From: Mastigamoeba balamuthi
Taxonomy: Eukaryota > Evosea > Mastigamoebida > Mastigamoebidae
Assembly: GCA_902651635.1 (NCBI GenBank)
Contig: CACRSC010000046.1
Span: forward strand, 1-37,419
Direction of reading: 5' to 3'
Length of the DNA: 37,419 nt
Made by a program: the position numbers and the translations under genes. Positions 1 through 9,893 of the stretch are shown in pieces; position 1 is the first letter of the stretch, and each line of letters begins with the position of its first letter. The notes beneath the pieces are model-generated. The model was not told the DNA's origin. It saw only the letters and a list, made by a program, of their open reading frames with translations, and did no database searches.

Positions 1-226
1 CGAGGAGGTGCTCAGTTGCGTCCCACAGCTTGTTGATGCGCTCCCCTAGCGGAAGTTCGTCGTCTGTCGCTTCGACGAGGCCCCTCTCGAGGTTCTCGAT
101 CAGGAGCCTGCGGTAGAAGTACGGCGGCATGTAGCCGAAGGCGATGTAGATGTTGGTCTTCTCGGCGGCCGTGAGCTTCGCGAAGACCAGGCCCTTGAGG
201 TTCCACAGCGTGATGATGCTCTCCAT
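1..226 (-). CDS. Hypothetical protein, 5' part only
   Basis: An open minus-strand frame runs from an ATG at 224-226 off the left edge of the window, giving at least 75 residues with no stop. It begins MESIITLWNLKGLVFAKL and continues with a mixed charged/hydrophobic composition (Y-F-Y-R-R-L-L-I-E-N-L-E-R near residue 45). Third codon positions are strongly G/C, as in the other genes here. The sequence upstream of the ATG becomes abruptly AT-rich (227-300), which fits a gene boundary. I do not recognise the family. The helical, acidic composition suggests a cytoplasmic protein, but nothing more can be said. The rest of the gene lies outside the window. Confidence 0.6.
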   Translation of the reverse strand, partial: MESIITLWNLKGLVFAKLTAAEKTNIYIAFGYMPPYFYRRLLIENLERGLVEATDDELPLGERINKLWDATEHLL

Positions 227-465
227 TTTTGGATTTGAATATGTAGATATTCAAGATTTATCGATATTCAACAATAACAGATTTAACCAAACGAATTCCT
301 GATAATATATTATGTTATATTCAATTGTTTTAGGGGGAGAGGGGTGCTGTGCTACCCCGCCAGTCGTTAAGATAGATTAGGCGCCAATTAATAGAACTAA
401 ATAGCGTTGTTTCTTCCTTGGGGGGGGACGAACTCATGTTAACCTCTCGCGGGGTAGCATGGCCA
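227..465. other. Intergenic, AT-rich, no gene seen
   Basis: This stretch has long A/T runs at 227-330 and a G-rich patch at 420-427. It lies between the start of the truncated minus-strand gene and the first palindromic repeat array. It presumably holds the promoter of the minus-strand gene. No specific motif could be assigned. Confidence 0.4.
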
Positions 466-565
466 TTATGCCGGCGGCATATAATTATATGCCAGCGGCA
501 CATAATTATATGCTAGCAGCATAAACTATATGCTGGCGGCACATAACTATACACCACTGGCACAA
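466..565. repeat. 21-nt palindromic tandem array, copy 1 (upstream of gene A)
   Basis: About four to five degenerate units with core TATGCC-AGC-GGCATA (arms TATGCC/GGCATA, 3-nt loop) are joined by an ATAATTAT linker that is itself palindromic. Each unit is near 21 nt. The same unit recurs at 1749-1830 and 2721-2826 within the introns of the gene that follows, and a lone half unit is present near 3512-3525. This copy lies just upstream of the first ATG of that gene. Confidence 0.8.
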
Positions 566-617
566 TCAGTGGCACTGCATTCCTTTACAACCTGACATTA
601 TTTCTGTTGTGGTTTCC

Positions 618-2485
618 ATGACCACTCCTGCAGCCCCGGTTGGTGAGGCCATGGCAGCAGCAGCAGCAGCACCAGCTGCTGAGCCTGAGCTGTCTCCTGA
701 GCCCCAGCAGCAGCAGAACACTGAGCCAGAGAAGGCGAACGAGCAGACAATGAAGCAGGACAAGAAGACTGAGCAGCAGGATGGTGATGCCAAGCACCAG
801 GACAATGCAGAGGCTGAGCAGCAGGACGAGCAGCAGGACGAGCAGGAGGAGAACGTGGGGGACGAGCAACAGGACCAGGAGGGGGACGAGGACAACAGCG
901 ACAGTGGGGGGGCCCCTAGTGCTGAGCCCACCAGCATGCAGGCCCGGAACGTGGGATGGCCTGCTTCCTCTGGTGCCAGGGAGCTCCAGCCATGGCAGAA
1001 GCCCCGGCCCTGGTCAGCTTTCTCAGCTTCCTGCGACTGGGGGGCATTCCAGGGTGCTGGGGTGCGCACCAGGCAGTAGGTTGCTGCCATGGACCCCCAT
1101 GTGGTGGGTCACCCAGCAGAGTGCTCCTAGCACGAATGGGCTGACCTCATGGCCCTGTACCCTCATCCACGCCCTGGAGACATCACCACGGATAGCAGCA
1201 CGATTCCCAAGGAAGCCAGTGCCAGAGCAGTACGCATTTCATTCTCAATTCTAATGTCTGACTGAATTGTTACAGACTGGGACATACCTGCCAGTGATCG
1301 GGTCAATGACTGTCCCATGCTTCGTGACTGGCCACCATCACATGGGCCTGCATGACGTGTACTTCTGGGACGTTTGCCACATGGAATCCGGCAAACGGGC
1401 CACATTGCTGCAGTCCAGCAGTGTGTACTGGGCCTATGTGGAGGACGAGTGGACTCTCGTCATTCTCCTCAACCTCATCATTCCGGTCAACACCAGCATG
1501 AAGAAGCAGTTGAACTGCCTGCCTCAACCCAGCGTTTGCAGTGGCTGGTGTGCAGAAGAAGAACACAGTGATCAGCATCCCCTGTGGTGCTGTAAGGCAC
1601 CCTGCTGTGCTGACAGCACAGCAGCGTTTCTACATCAACTACATCCTGCGCAACAGTGAGGGCGCAATATATTTGTATGTATTTCCTCTGTCTTTCACTT
1701 GTATTTCAATTGCTTTCATCATTTTTATGACTTTGCTGTTTTTCGTTTATGTGCCACCAGCATATAGCTATATGCCAGCAGCATATAACTTTATGCCAGC
1801 GGCATATAATCATTTGTCGGCAGCATATAGAAAAAGTCTCTGGCATAACCAGTCTAACTCGCATTTCAGCCCACTGCTGCAGCAGTACAGACAGGCAATG
1901 ACGCCTGCGGCATGCCAGGACTACAACGATGCTGTTGTGCAGGCCTTCATCATTGCCATCTCCACCCTGACCAGGAACAAGGTCATTCCGACCATTAAGG
2001 AGGCAGTTCAGGCAAGGACTGACTGCCTGGAGGTGATGTACATCACCACGCCGTTCTGGGACCCAATGAAGAACACCATGCAGAATGCAACCATGTCACG
2101 GACTGCAGTTGCAGCTGAGGTGCATCGCCTTAGCCACCTCAGTGCGAGAGGGTGTGCCATGGATGGCCCCAAAGCCATGCTTAATGCTGTGAGGAGCATC
2201 AAGGACAAGATCAAGGGAGCAAAGCAGGCCAGCAAGGAAACGTCTTCTGCATCTGGAGACGATGCTGAGAGCTCCAGCTCCAAGTCCATTGATGAGCTGT
2301 GGGGCAAGAAGGTGGTGGAGTGCAATGTGGACAACGACCAGGAGGAGCACAAGGAGAAGACAACGACACACAAGAGGACGAGGGAGGAAAGCAATGAGGA
2401 GTACGTGGCTCCAGCTGCACCAGCTGCATCGCAATGCCTCCTTCCTCATTCGCCTTTGAAGATTCAGCGGTGTCTGGCACCAGCC

Positions 2486-2518
<33 letters not shown>

Positions 2519-3339
2519 CCAGCAGCAGCACCAGCAGACCACGAGATGCTTAGGGCCCCTGGTGCTCCAGCAAAGCGCACGTGGTGGTCTCAGCAGCCCA
2601 CAGAGGCCTGGGATGTCAACAACATCAACACCGTGAGTCTCCAGGATGCTTGCACAGCCCTGCGCCAGACCGTGAGCAATGCTGCACATCAAATTCCCTC
2701 CCCCTTTATTCACACACATTTTATATGCCAGTGGCATATAATCATATGCCAGCAGCACATAATTTTATGCCAGCAGCATATAATTATATGCCAGCGGCAT
2801 ATAGCATATGCCACCAGCATACATATATTTGAGACAACCTCCACTAATCATTGTATACCACAGAAAGAGCAAGAGGAGGCTCTGCATCAGCACTGCAGTC
2901 CATACAGTCCCTCAGCACACGTACGAAGGACCTGATAGCACTGAACAAGAGAGCTCAGGACGAGGTGAAAAGGCTGACTGCCGAAATCGCCTCTGCTGCT
3001 GGACCAGGTCTCCTCGTTCCAGCACAGCAGCAGGACCAGATCATCAAGGGCTTGGAGGCTGCCAGGGCCAAGTTGAAGGAGAAGATCGCCACGTACAAGG
3101 AGCAGGTCAGGGTGACCAACGAGCTGCATGAGCAGCATGTGCTCATTGCAACGTTGAAGAGCCAGAACGAGGGGCTCAAGGAGCAGCTGGAGCTCCTCAA
3201 GTCCGAGCATGCCAATTGGAGGGAGTACGAGTCCCTCAAGGGCACCAGCACCACTCCCTCCAAGCACAAAGTGCCCACCTCTCACCCTGCTCACCCTGCA
3301 TCTGGGTCAGCTGATGGTGCAGACACTCCCACGTGCTGA
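618..3339 (+). CDS. Family A protein 1: multi-exon, unrecognised, low-complexity N-terminus and coiled-coil C-terminus
   Basis: A spliced gene of unknown function. The ATG at 618 opens an Ala/Gln/Glu/Asp-rich N-terminus (about 618-950). Exon pieces supported by reading frame and splice sites are 618 to about 947, about 977-1075, 1131-1229, 1276 to about 1485, about 1556-1674, 1870-2671 and 2899-3339. Introns 1076-1130, 1230-1275 and 1675-1869 join in phase. The joins near 950, 1486-1555 and 2672-2898 are plausible but less certain. The central part is hydrophobic and aromatic (WAYVEDEW; TTPFWDPMKN), followed by a Ser/Glu/Lys-rich stretch, a poly-Ala run coded by GCA repeats (about 2486-2535), and a C-terminal coiled coil (KRLTAEIASA ... 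LKEQLELLKSE) ending at TGA 3337-3339. It shares several short motifs with the minus-strand gene at 34031-35393, so I treat the two as paralogues. No enzyme signature is visible. Codon use is less GC-rich than in the 7-16 kb genes. Confidence 0.55.
1749..1830. repeat. 21-nt palindromic tandem array, copy 2 (intron of gene A)
   Basis: About four units of the TATGCC-AGC-GGCATA type lie inside the intron predicted at 1675-1869 (donor GTATGT, acceptor TTTCAG). The intron is 195 nt, a multiple of three, and has no stop in the host frame. If retained, it would add a YMPAAYN-type heptapeptide repeat to the protein. Confidence 0.8.
2721..2826. repeat. 21-nt palindromic tandem array, copy 3 (intron of gene A)
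   Basis: About five units of the same palindromic 21-nt repeat lie inside the predicted intron 2672-2898 (donor GTGAGC). This is the longest and best conserved of the three arrays. Neighbouring units differ mainly by single substitutions in the loop and in the A/T linker. Confidence 0.8.
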
Positions 3340-4056
3340 GACACTCNTTATAATCCCCTTGTTCCAGGCCCCAGTTCTCAGTCCTGCCCATGCAGAATCG
3401 TGCGCGATTTTGTACACACACTCGCTTATGGGCCTTCTGATCGTGTTACGAGGGACAGCCAATTCCGAGCTTACCTCATAACGCACGGCACGTTTTTTCC
3501 AAGAGACGAAAACCACCAGCATATAACACCTTTTTCGGGGGAATTCCCGCCCATCACCCAAGGGGCATGGAGCTGTTGAGGTCGTGGTGCATACCACAGT
3601 GCAGGTTCTGTGGGCTCTGCTGTTGGACCATTTCCTGGACTGGCCCAACGTTCTTCTTGCTGTTATGTTCACATTAAACATTTGGTCACTGCTGCGACAT
3701 TTGCACATGGAGCAATAAATCTTTAGCAATGTTTTTCAGTGCTGCTTTAGCGATTCAATTGCTAATTTTGCACTAAATTTAGTGTGAAATAGCATTATAT
3801 CACTAATAGCAATTTTTGTACTACATGCAACCTAAATTCAGTGTTATAGATTTATTTTACCTAGTGCTATGCTACTAGTGCAAATATTTGCACTAGTAGC
3901 AATTGTAGTGCTAAATTAGCAATGTAATTTCATTGCATGCATCACATGTAGCACTACATTGCAATTGAAGTGATGAATTAATCACATTTAGTGCTAATTG
4001 CAATAATGCTGCACTGTATTTTCATCCTTCTTCTCTGTTTACTCAAAGCCAACTCT
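3340..4056. other. Gene-free AT-rich region with many hairpins
   Basis: No credible coding frame. One undetermined base sits at 3347. An AATAAA motif at 3714-3719 could be a polyadenylation signal for plus-strand transcription. From about 3740 to 4015 the DNA is built from repeated GCACTA/TAGTGC and GCAATT words in both orientations, giving many overlapping inverted repeats. A perfect 32-bp palindrome (3870-3901) lies at the centre. Confidence 0.6.
3870..3901. repeat. Perfect 32-bp palindrome
   Basis: The half-site TGCTACTAGTGCAAAT is followed immediately by its exact reverse complement, with no spacer. Symmetry breaks at the next base pair outward (A against A). It is flanked by looser copies of the same words. 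Confidence 0.9.
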
Positions 4057-4419
4057 TTATTCAATCATGAGCCATGATATCCTGGATTTCAAAGAGTCTT
4101 TTTCTCCTCCAATGGAATAAGACTTCCCCACACAAATCAAAATGGCGCACAACAGGCACCACTGCATGGCGCTGTGGTCCGCCCTCGGCATTGATGACCT
4201 GACAGATCCTCGGCCTAGTGCTTGTGGTACCCAGTCATTGAGAGCCATCAAATCCACATGTGAGGTCGCAGGCTTGACCTTCTGACACGTTGGACATGTG
4301 TGCATGAAGTGGTAAACGTCGTCGTACATGCCAGGCCACGTGACCACCTGCTTGATGGAGTGGTACATATGATCAACCCCACCGTGTATTGTGATCATGT
4401 CGTCATGGCCGAGGATCAT
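4057..4419 (-). pseudogene. Integrase zinc-binding (HHCC) fragment
   Basis: A frame beginning at 4419 shows the integrase N-terminal pattern: His residues near the start, then TWPGMYDDVYHF and HTCPTCQKVK with the closing CxxC. This is the typical sequence context of the H2C2 domain of gypsy integrases. The frame loses resemblance after about 50 residues, and no catalytic core was found, so it cannot encode an active integrase. Confidence 0.75.
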
Positions 4420-4569
4420 AATTGTAAGGCAGAGTTCGTCAGGTTTACTGAGAAAACCTGATTTACCGAGAAAACGTCATTGACCTTCTCATGTGGAGGA
4501 GGAGAAGCAGTTCGTGGTGTCTGTCCTGCTGGTAGTCAGACAGATTGCATCCCAGAACAGCCATCATAT

Positions 4570-4730
4570 GTGTTCCCAGACATGAACATCAAGGTTATGG
4601 CGAATAGTAATGGGATCGTCAATAACCTGGCACCACTGTTCCCATGAAAAGAAGTCGCCTCCATAGTTGAATATTCCGGGTTGATAGTGGATGCTGAGGG
4701 CATCTCGTTCAGAATAGTCAACCACCAGTT
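4570..4730 (-). pseudogene. RNase H domain fragment
   Basis: A minus-strand frame reads VDYSERDALSIHYQPGIFNY and then a Gly-Gly-Asp-Phe stretch and DDPITIRHNL. This resembles the region of gypsy RNase H around the S-x-x-E-x-E/D-A-L-A-I motif and the following His/Asp segment, but with altered residues. It is out of frame with both neighbouring pol pieces and ends in a stop. Confidence 0.5.
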
Positions 4731-4980
4731 CTGAATGCAGTAGTTGCTGGAGTCAGACATCTAACAGAGATTGCTGTGGTCAGGTCCGTAGATGACATGT
4801 CATGCATCAGGTCGAATGCGATGCCCTCTTCTGATACCAGCCAGTCATCCCAGCTGTCATAGTACTGTAGGGCCCCATGAACACTTCTCTGGCTTCACCT
4901 TCACGTTGTGCTTGACAAACATATCAAAAAGTGCCGTCACCTGTGCCTTACTTTCCCCACGACAGGCAACCTGCATTCAC

Positions 4981-5541
4981 GTTGTCCACAAAGCTAGAGG
5001 TATGAACCAGTGGTCCTAGGACAGAATCAATGGCCCTCTGGAACGTGGCACTTGCCTGCTTGATGCCGAAGGGCATGAACTGCGACTGTATTCAGGAACC
5101 ATCAGAAAGAGCCAGCACCAGCAAATTCACCATGGCCGCATCAAGGGGAATTTGGTGGCCAGTCATCTCGAGGTCCGCCAAGAACAAGTAGTTGTAGGCC
5201 AGTTTGTGCAGTTCGTCATTGATGAGCATATTGTCATAGAAATCATCACATGTGTTTGATTAACCAGTAATTCCTGCAGACCTGCCAGCGGGACCATCGT
5301 CGTGACAGAGCAGAACTATGGGACGGATGGAGCAGGACTGCAGCACAGTCGTCATAACAGACCAGCCCACCGGTGATGGCACCATTCCATCTGGTTTTGG
5401 TATGAACACCACGTCAGAGGCGAAGTGGACCTCCGTATGATCTCCTCCCAGATCCCTGCTGATCATCTTGCTCTTGTACTGTGCCAGATGCACGAGTTTC
5501 CATGAATCGTAGACGTTGCACTGAATGATGAAGGGTTTCAT
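4981..5541 (-). pseudogene. Reverse transcriptase fragments
   Basis: Two RT motifs are visible in different frames. Positions 5386-5412 encode VVFIPKPDG, as in the first block of gypsy RT. Positions 4981-5079 encode FMPFGIKQASATFQRAID followed shortly by SFVDNV where a functional enzyme has Y/F-x-D-D. The second catalytic Asp is therefore Asn. Together with the frame breaks, this shows a dead copy. Confidence 0.75.
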
Positions 5542-6258
5542 GTCGGAAAGCTGCTCGATCTTGCAGACCCTACCCCTGTCATTCCGATCTGATCGATTCC
5601 ATTCAGAACATTCACCTTTGCCTCGATGACCTTTTGAGGGTCACACGTGATTTTGTCCCCCAATACCACACGTTCATGTGGTGGATTAAGCTGCTAGTGT
5701 AGATGTAGGGTTGATCAGATCAATATGCCTGGGCAATTCAGGATCGAGTGGGTTGATCGAGTTCTTAGTGCCTGAGTCCTCCACAACAGTGATCTCATGA
5801 GCCCTGTAAACATTGGGCTCGGGAAAAACGATGTCACATGACTCGTTGTACATATTGTGGCGGTTCATCTGGACTACGTCCATCAGCAATGTAGTCATAA
5901 CAGCGGCAGTCGTGCAGTTCCAGAAGGATGTCGTCTGAGCCAATTGTCCCGTTTGTGACCTCAAAGACAGGGATCGTGACAGGCCCCTCATTTAGATTGA
6001 GTTGTGAAACACCCATAGAGTCTTCCTCAGTCCTCAGCATCACGAAAATGTTAAGACAGGCCAGCCCTTTACATTGTCTTTGATGAGCTTCCAATAAATT
6101 GCCCTGGTGGCCTTGGTCATGTCCATAATTTCCTCCGAAAATAACACATGCATCGAGTCTGCTTTATTCATGACAATAATTATGGTTGCCAGCTTCTTAC
6201 TGACCACCTGCATGTACTCAAAGAGTGCCTCACGGTTAAAAACTGTGAATGGAATCAA

Positions 6259-6979
6259 AATGCCCTGCAGGATGTCGTCGATAGATCAGATTGCCTGTGC
6301 CCATACCATATTCTGCACATAGGCCTCTGCCTGGTGCTCAATGAAGTCCTGTCTATGGTCGTGGTCCCCCATCACGTCCCTGCAACAGCCCTGACATCAA
6401 CTATTGTGGGAGCTGAATGCAATCCCCCTTAGGCCCCTGGCATCACCTGCACATGAAGAAGAAGAGGAAGAATTAACCTACGTAATGCTAAGAATGTGTG
6501 TCTTTTCTAATTTGCCATATCTACTCAGTAATCTCATTGCAGATTCTCTCAACTCTGTCCTGAAGTTAACTTCAGAACAGAGTGAAAGGACTTCAGAAGT
6601 GATGCTGTATTTGTTGATATTCATATGGTGACTCTCTCACTGCACAAACCCTCATGCTTGGCATACCACTAAGAACGAGAGGCCAATCAATGCCCTTGAT
6701 CGATGCCCACCTCGATACCTAAAGGCCTTTTTAACAAATGTAGGAATCGTTCTGTGTCGTCGATCTTTCATCTCAGTGGATGCAGACCTGGTGCACAGGA
6801 CTACAGTCAGTATACCACGTCTCGCAGTTGCAAGGGTACCGTGAGCCCCGCAGGTGCTCGTGGATGCTGGGGACGATGTCGCCCCGCCCGGTCGACTTTT
6901 GTTCAGATATTCTGGGTATCTGTTTCAGATTCTAACCAGTAGATTTCTGCATTTCATTCGTTGTTTTTGCGCGGCATCG
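6259..6979. other. Intergenic region, no gene seen
   Basis: Mixed-composition DNA between the retroelement relic and the PB1-NTPase gene. It contains a GAA-rich patch at 6449-6472 and short open frames without coding character. The final 120 bases before the ATG at 6980 presumably include the promoter and 5' leader of the next gene. No defined element could be assigned. Confidence 0.4.
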
Positions 6980-9720
6980 ATGGGCACCAAATTCTGTCTC
7001 AAGGTGACATTTAACCCCGAGGGTGATATCCACCGCGTACCAGTCGAGAAGCTCGACTACAACATCACCGTCGAGAGCATCGAGAACATTCTGGGGCCCG
7101 CACGCCACCTTGTCTCGATCCAGTACCTCGACCAGGACAAGGCCCGGCCCCGCAGAACTTCAATCAATTCCTGAAATACTTCGCTAGCGGCAGAATTACC
7201 AATTTCTAAACAAAGTTGCTCCGCACTGCAGGATAGCGTGACGGTGTCGTCGCAGCCAGAGTTTGAGGAGATGCTGGGCCAGGTGTCCATGGAAGGCAAC
7301 GTGCTCTGCCTCACCGCAGGTACGGACGGGCCCCTTGGCTCTCTCTCCACGCATCCTTTGATCACTCAGAGTAGAGTGCAGTCGTCACACCCTCTGCCCT
7401 CAAGAGGCGTCCCACTGCTGAGCAGCCCGAACCAGAGCCAGAGGCGGCGGATGTGCAAGTTGAAGCGCTGCTCCGAAGGCTTCACGAAAAAGCGCGCTTT
7501 GACGCTTGCACAATGCGCAAGTCCATGGCCGAAATGCACTGCATGATCGAGGAATCTCAAAAGAGAGCGCTGGGACCGCTGTTCAAGCGTGCGATGTATG
7601 GGATCAGTGCATCAGTGTCAGACCACAAGTCGTCGCTGGCACTGGGGAGGCTCACAGACGATATGGAGGAGCCGTGGGAGGTGCTCAAGCCCTCGAGTGA
7701 TGTCGGCGAGTTCCTGCCCTGCCGTCCTCTGAGCGCTGTCGCGAGCGATGTCTCCGCGATGTCGGGCGTCTCGCGGAACGCCATTGTGCTACTCGGACCC
7801 TCGGGCATAGGGAAGACGACTGCCATTCTGAATGGAGTCGCGCGAAACCACTTCGTCCTTTTTATGGACGGTCGTGACGCATCGTGGCAAATTGCTGCAA
7901 CGGAGATAACGAATCTGGTGACAGAATACCGTGTTCAGAAGGGCCTGCACAAGAAGACGTTTGAAGGCGAGTCGCTGCTCCAGAGAGTGCTGCGGAAGAC
8001 CGCGATGCTGTACCTGGGGCGCACGCTCGTGGCAAGGCTGCTCTTTGCCGAGTATCTCCTGGACTGCACCCAGCAATCGGGGCACCCGTTGACCCCTGAG
8101 GAGTTTGTGTACTGCCAGTTCAATGGTGGGATCGGACAGGTCCTCGTGCCTGCAGAGGGCCAGTGCAAGAGCCTCACTTTGGGCGAAATCAGCGCGGTTG
8201 TCCCCGCTCTCGTGAAGCGCATAGTGGTACACACGCGCGGCTTGGGGATGTTCTGGGTGGTGGACGAGGCCAACGAACTGGCGAGCCTCATCTCCAGTGG
8301 CGAGGTCGTATCGTGGCTGGCTACAAGTGATCCTACATGCTGGGACGACCGTAGCCAGAATTTCGAGAGTTCCACCCGCCGATCGTTCCTGACTCTGCTC
8401 GGCGAGACGTTGCAGCACTACCTCCTGCCAATCATTTTCTCTGGGACCACGCTATCTCTGGCGGACGCCAGCCAGATCGGGAGCAGCCTGCTCAAGCGCG
8501 AGTACGCCATGCACCTCATCGCCCGCTTTCCCATGTGTCGCGATCCGCGCTCGTTTCTGGAGGGCGTTCTCAACCTCGAGGGTGTCGAGCTCGATATCAA
8601 GCAGCTCGAACAGCTGCAGGGCCGCTTCCGCACGATCACGACAGTCGTCTCTGTCCTGCTCGCGAGGGGGGACGGAGACGTGGTGGGCGCGATCAATCAG
8701 GCCGCCGTGGACATGTCCAACCAGCTGTGCGCGTCGGCACGCGACTTCGCCACCAGGTTTGGCCCCACCTTTGCCACGGACCTCTTCTCGCGCATCGTTG
8801 CCTCGTGGGACCTTTGCGGAAAGACCCTCGATTGGGAGATGGCCACCACGCAAGGAGCCAGCGAACTCGTGCAGTACCTCTGCACGGTGGAGACCGCGCA
8901 GGGCGCGGACAGCTCGGGTGTGCTCGGCCTACGTCTGGCAGAACCGCTTGCCATCAAGGCACTGCGCTCGGTCCTCCCCGCTTCTGTCGAGCACACGTCG
9001 CTCGTGCAACGCTCTACCTCGCTTCTCGCCAATGTCGTTAAGCTCCTCGGAGTCGAGTGCTCTGTCAAGGGCAACCTTCTCGAGCCCATCGTGCACCGTG
9101 TCATGCAGAGCTTCAACGGGACGAAGGTTGCCGACCTTCCAATTCTGCGCAACGTTCGCGAACAGCTCAGGGGAAAGTGGGCAGAGAATGCGACGGTGGA
9201 CGTCCGGCGCGTTGGGCGTGCTGGACAGCTGCAGGATCTGATCGAAGGAGCGAGCGGCGTCACAGGAGCCCGCCAGGGCATGCTGTTCCTCGCACAGAGA
9301 GTTCCCAGAGCCCTGCTGGTCGAGTACAACCAGACCAGGCAGGACGGCGCCTGGTTCTTTGACCGCATGCGTGCTGGTGCCATCGGCATGACAATCTCGG
9401 TGGGCCCCATCAAGGGTGGCAAGCACTTCGACCAGGTCGACTCGACGGACATACGCCAGAGCTTCAGAGGGAACAAGGGACTGCAGGACGAGTTCAGGGC
9501 TCTGAACGGCCACCTTCTCGACTCGATACTGCGCATCCACATAGAGCTCCCGAGGACTGTTCCTCGATACCATTCGCAGACGTACATAAAGGGCAACGAC
9601 ATCATGGTCTTCATCACCCTCGACAACATGGACGAGTTCTTCGTGTCGAACACGGGGAACACCGAGTGGGATAACGCAATGTTCCTCCTCAAGAGCATCC
9701 TCAAGGACATCTGCGGCTAG
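6980..9720 (+). CDS. PB1-domain P-loop NTPase, Crinkler/CR-effector-like
   Basis: Three exons: 6980-7141, 7232-7319 and 7382-9720 (862 residues). Exons 1-2 form a PB1 domain: FCLKVTFNPEGDIHRVPVEK at the start and, after the splice, the acidic YLDQDK-DSVTVSSQPEFEE stretch typical of the OPCA motif. After a Pro/Glu linker, residues 222-229 (GPSGIGKT) are a Walker A and residues 373-380 (FWVVDEAN) a Walker B. The C-terminus has VEYNQTRQDGAWFF then GMTISVG, which resembles the restriction-endonuclease-like tail of Crinkler and trypanosome RHS-type proteins (D...[EQ]xT pattern). Those families couple an NTPase to a nuclease and carry a ubiquitin-like header; PB1 shares that fold, so it may act as the header here. 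The second splice joins in phase. The first intron begins GC (AAG|GCCCGG) and needs checking. Function in this organism is inferred only. Confidence 0.75.
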
Positions 9721-9893
9721 GTCCACTCGGCTAGGCCCTGAAAGCGATCAAGAAGGGAACACTGATTGCCTTGGTCAAGTTGCTTTATGGTGGGTTGTGG
9801 GTGTTAGGTGGAAGATTGACTGCCTGGAGGATCCTAGATTTGCCCCCATGAAATCTCAACCGCCCAAACCCGCAACCGACACCGCGGAAGCGA

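Larger units (their letters stand above)
4057..6258 (-). mobile_element. Decayed Ty3/gypsy-type LTR retroelement (pol remnant)
   Basis: The minus strand carries, in the 5'-to-3' order of a Ty3/gypsy pol, a possible protease-region remnant (5686-6258), reverse transcriptase pieces (about 4981-5541), an RNase H remnant (about 4570-4730) and an integrase zinc-binding piece (4057-4419). The pieces lie in different frames and are broken by stops, so this is a relic. No long terminal repeats were seen at either side. The element is inserted between gene A and the PB1-NTPase gene. Domain order and motifs are seen in the sequence. Assignment to Ty3/gypsy rests on the family's known PR-RT-RH-INT order. 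Confidence 0.75.

Noticed and set aside
1675-2826. CRISPR-like array reading of the 21-nt repeats
   Set aside because: The units are tandem with no unique spacers of constant length, and the context is a spliced eukaryotic gene.
3340-6258. LTRs flanking the gypsy remnant
   Set aside because: No matching direct repeats were seen on the two sides. The hairpin-rich block at 3740-4015 has no counterpart near 6260-6980.
8697-9726. Long minus-strand frames opposite the PB1-NTPase gene
   Set aside because: Antisense shadows of a strongly biased GC-rich coding sequence. The plus-strand product has clear NTPase motifs.
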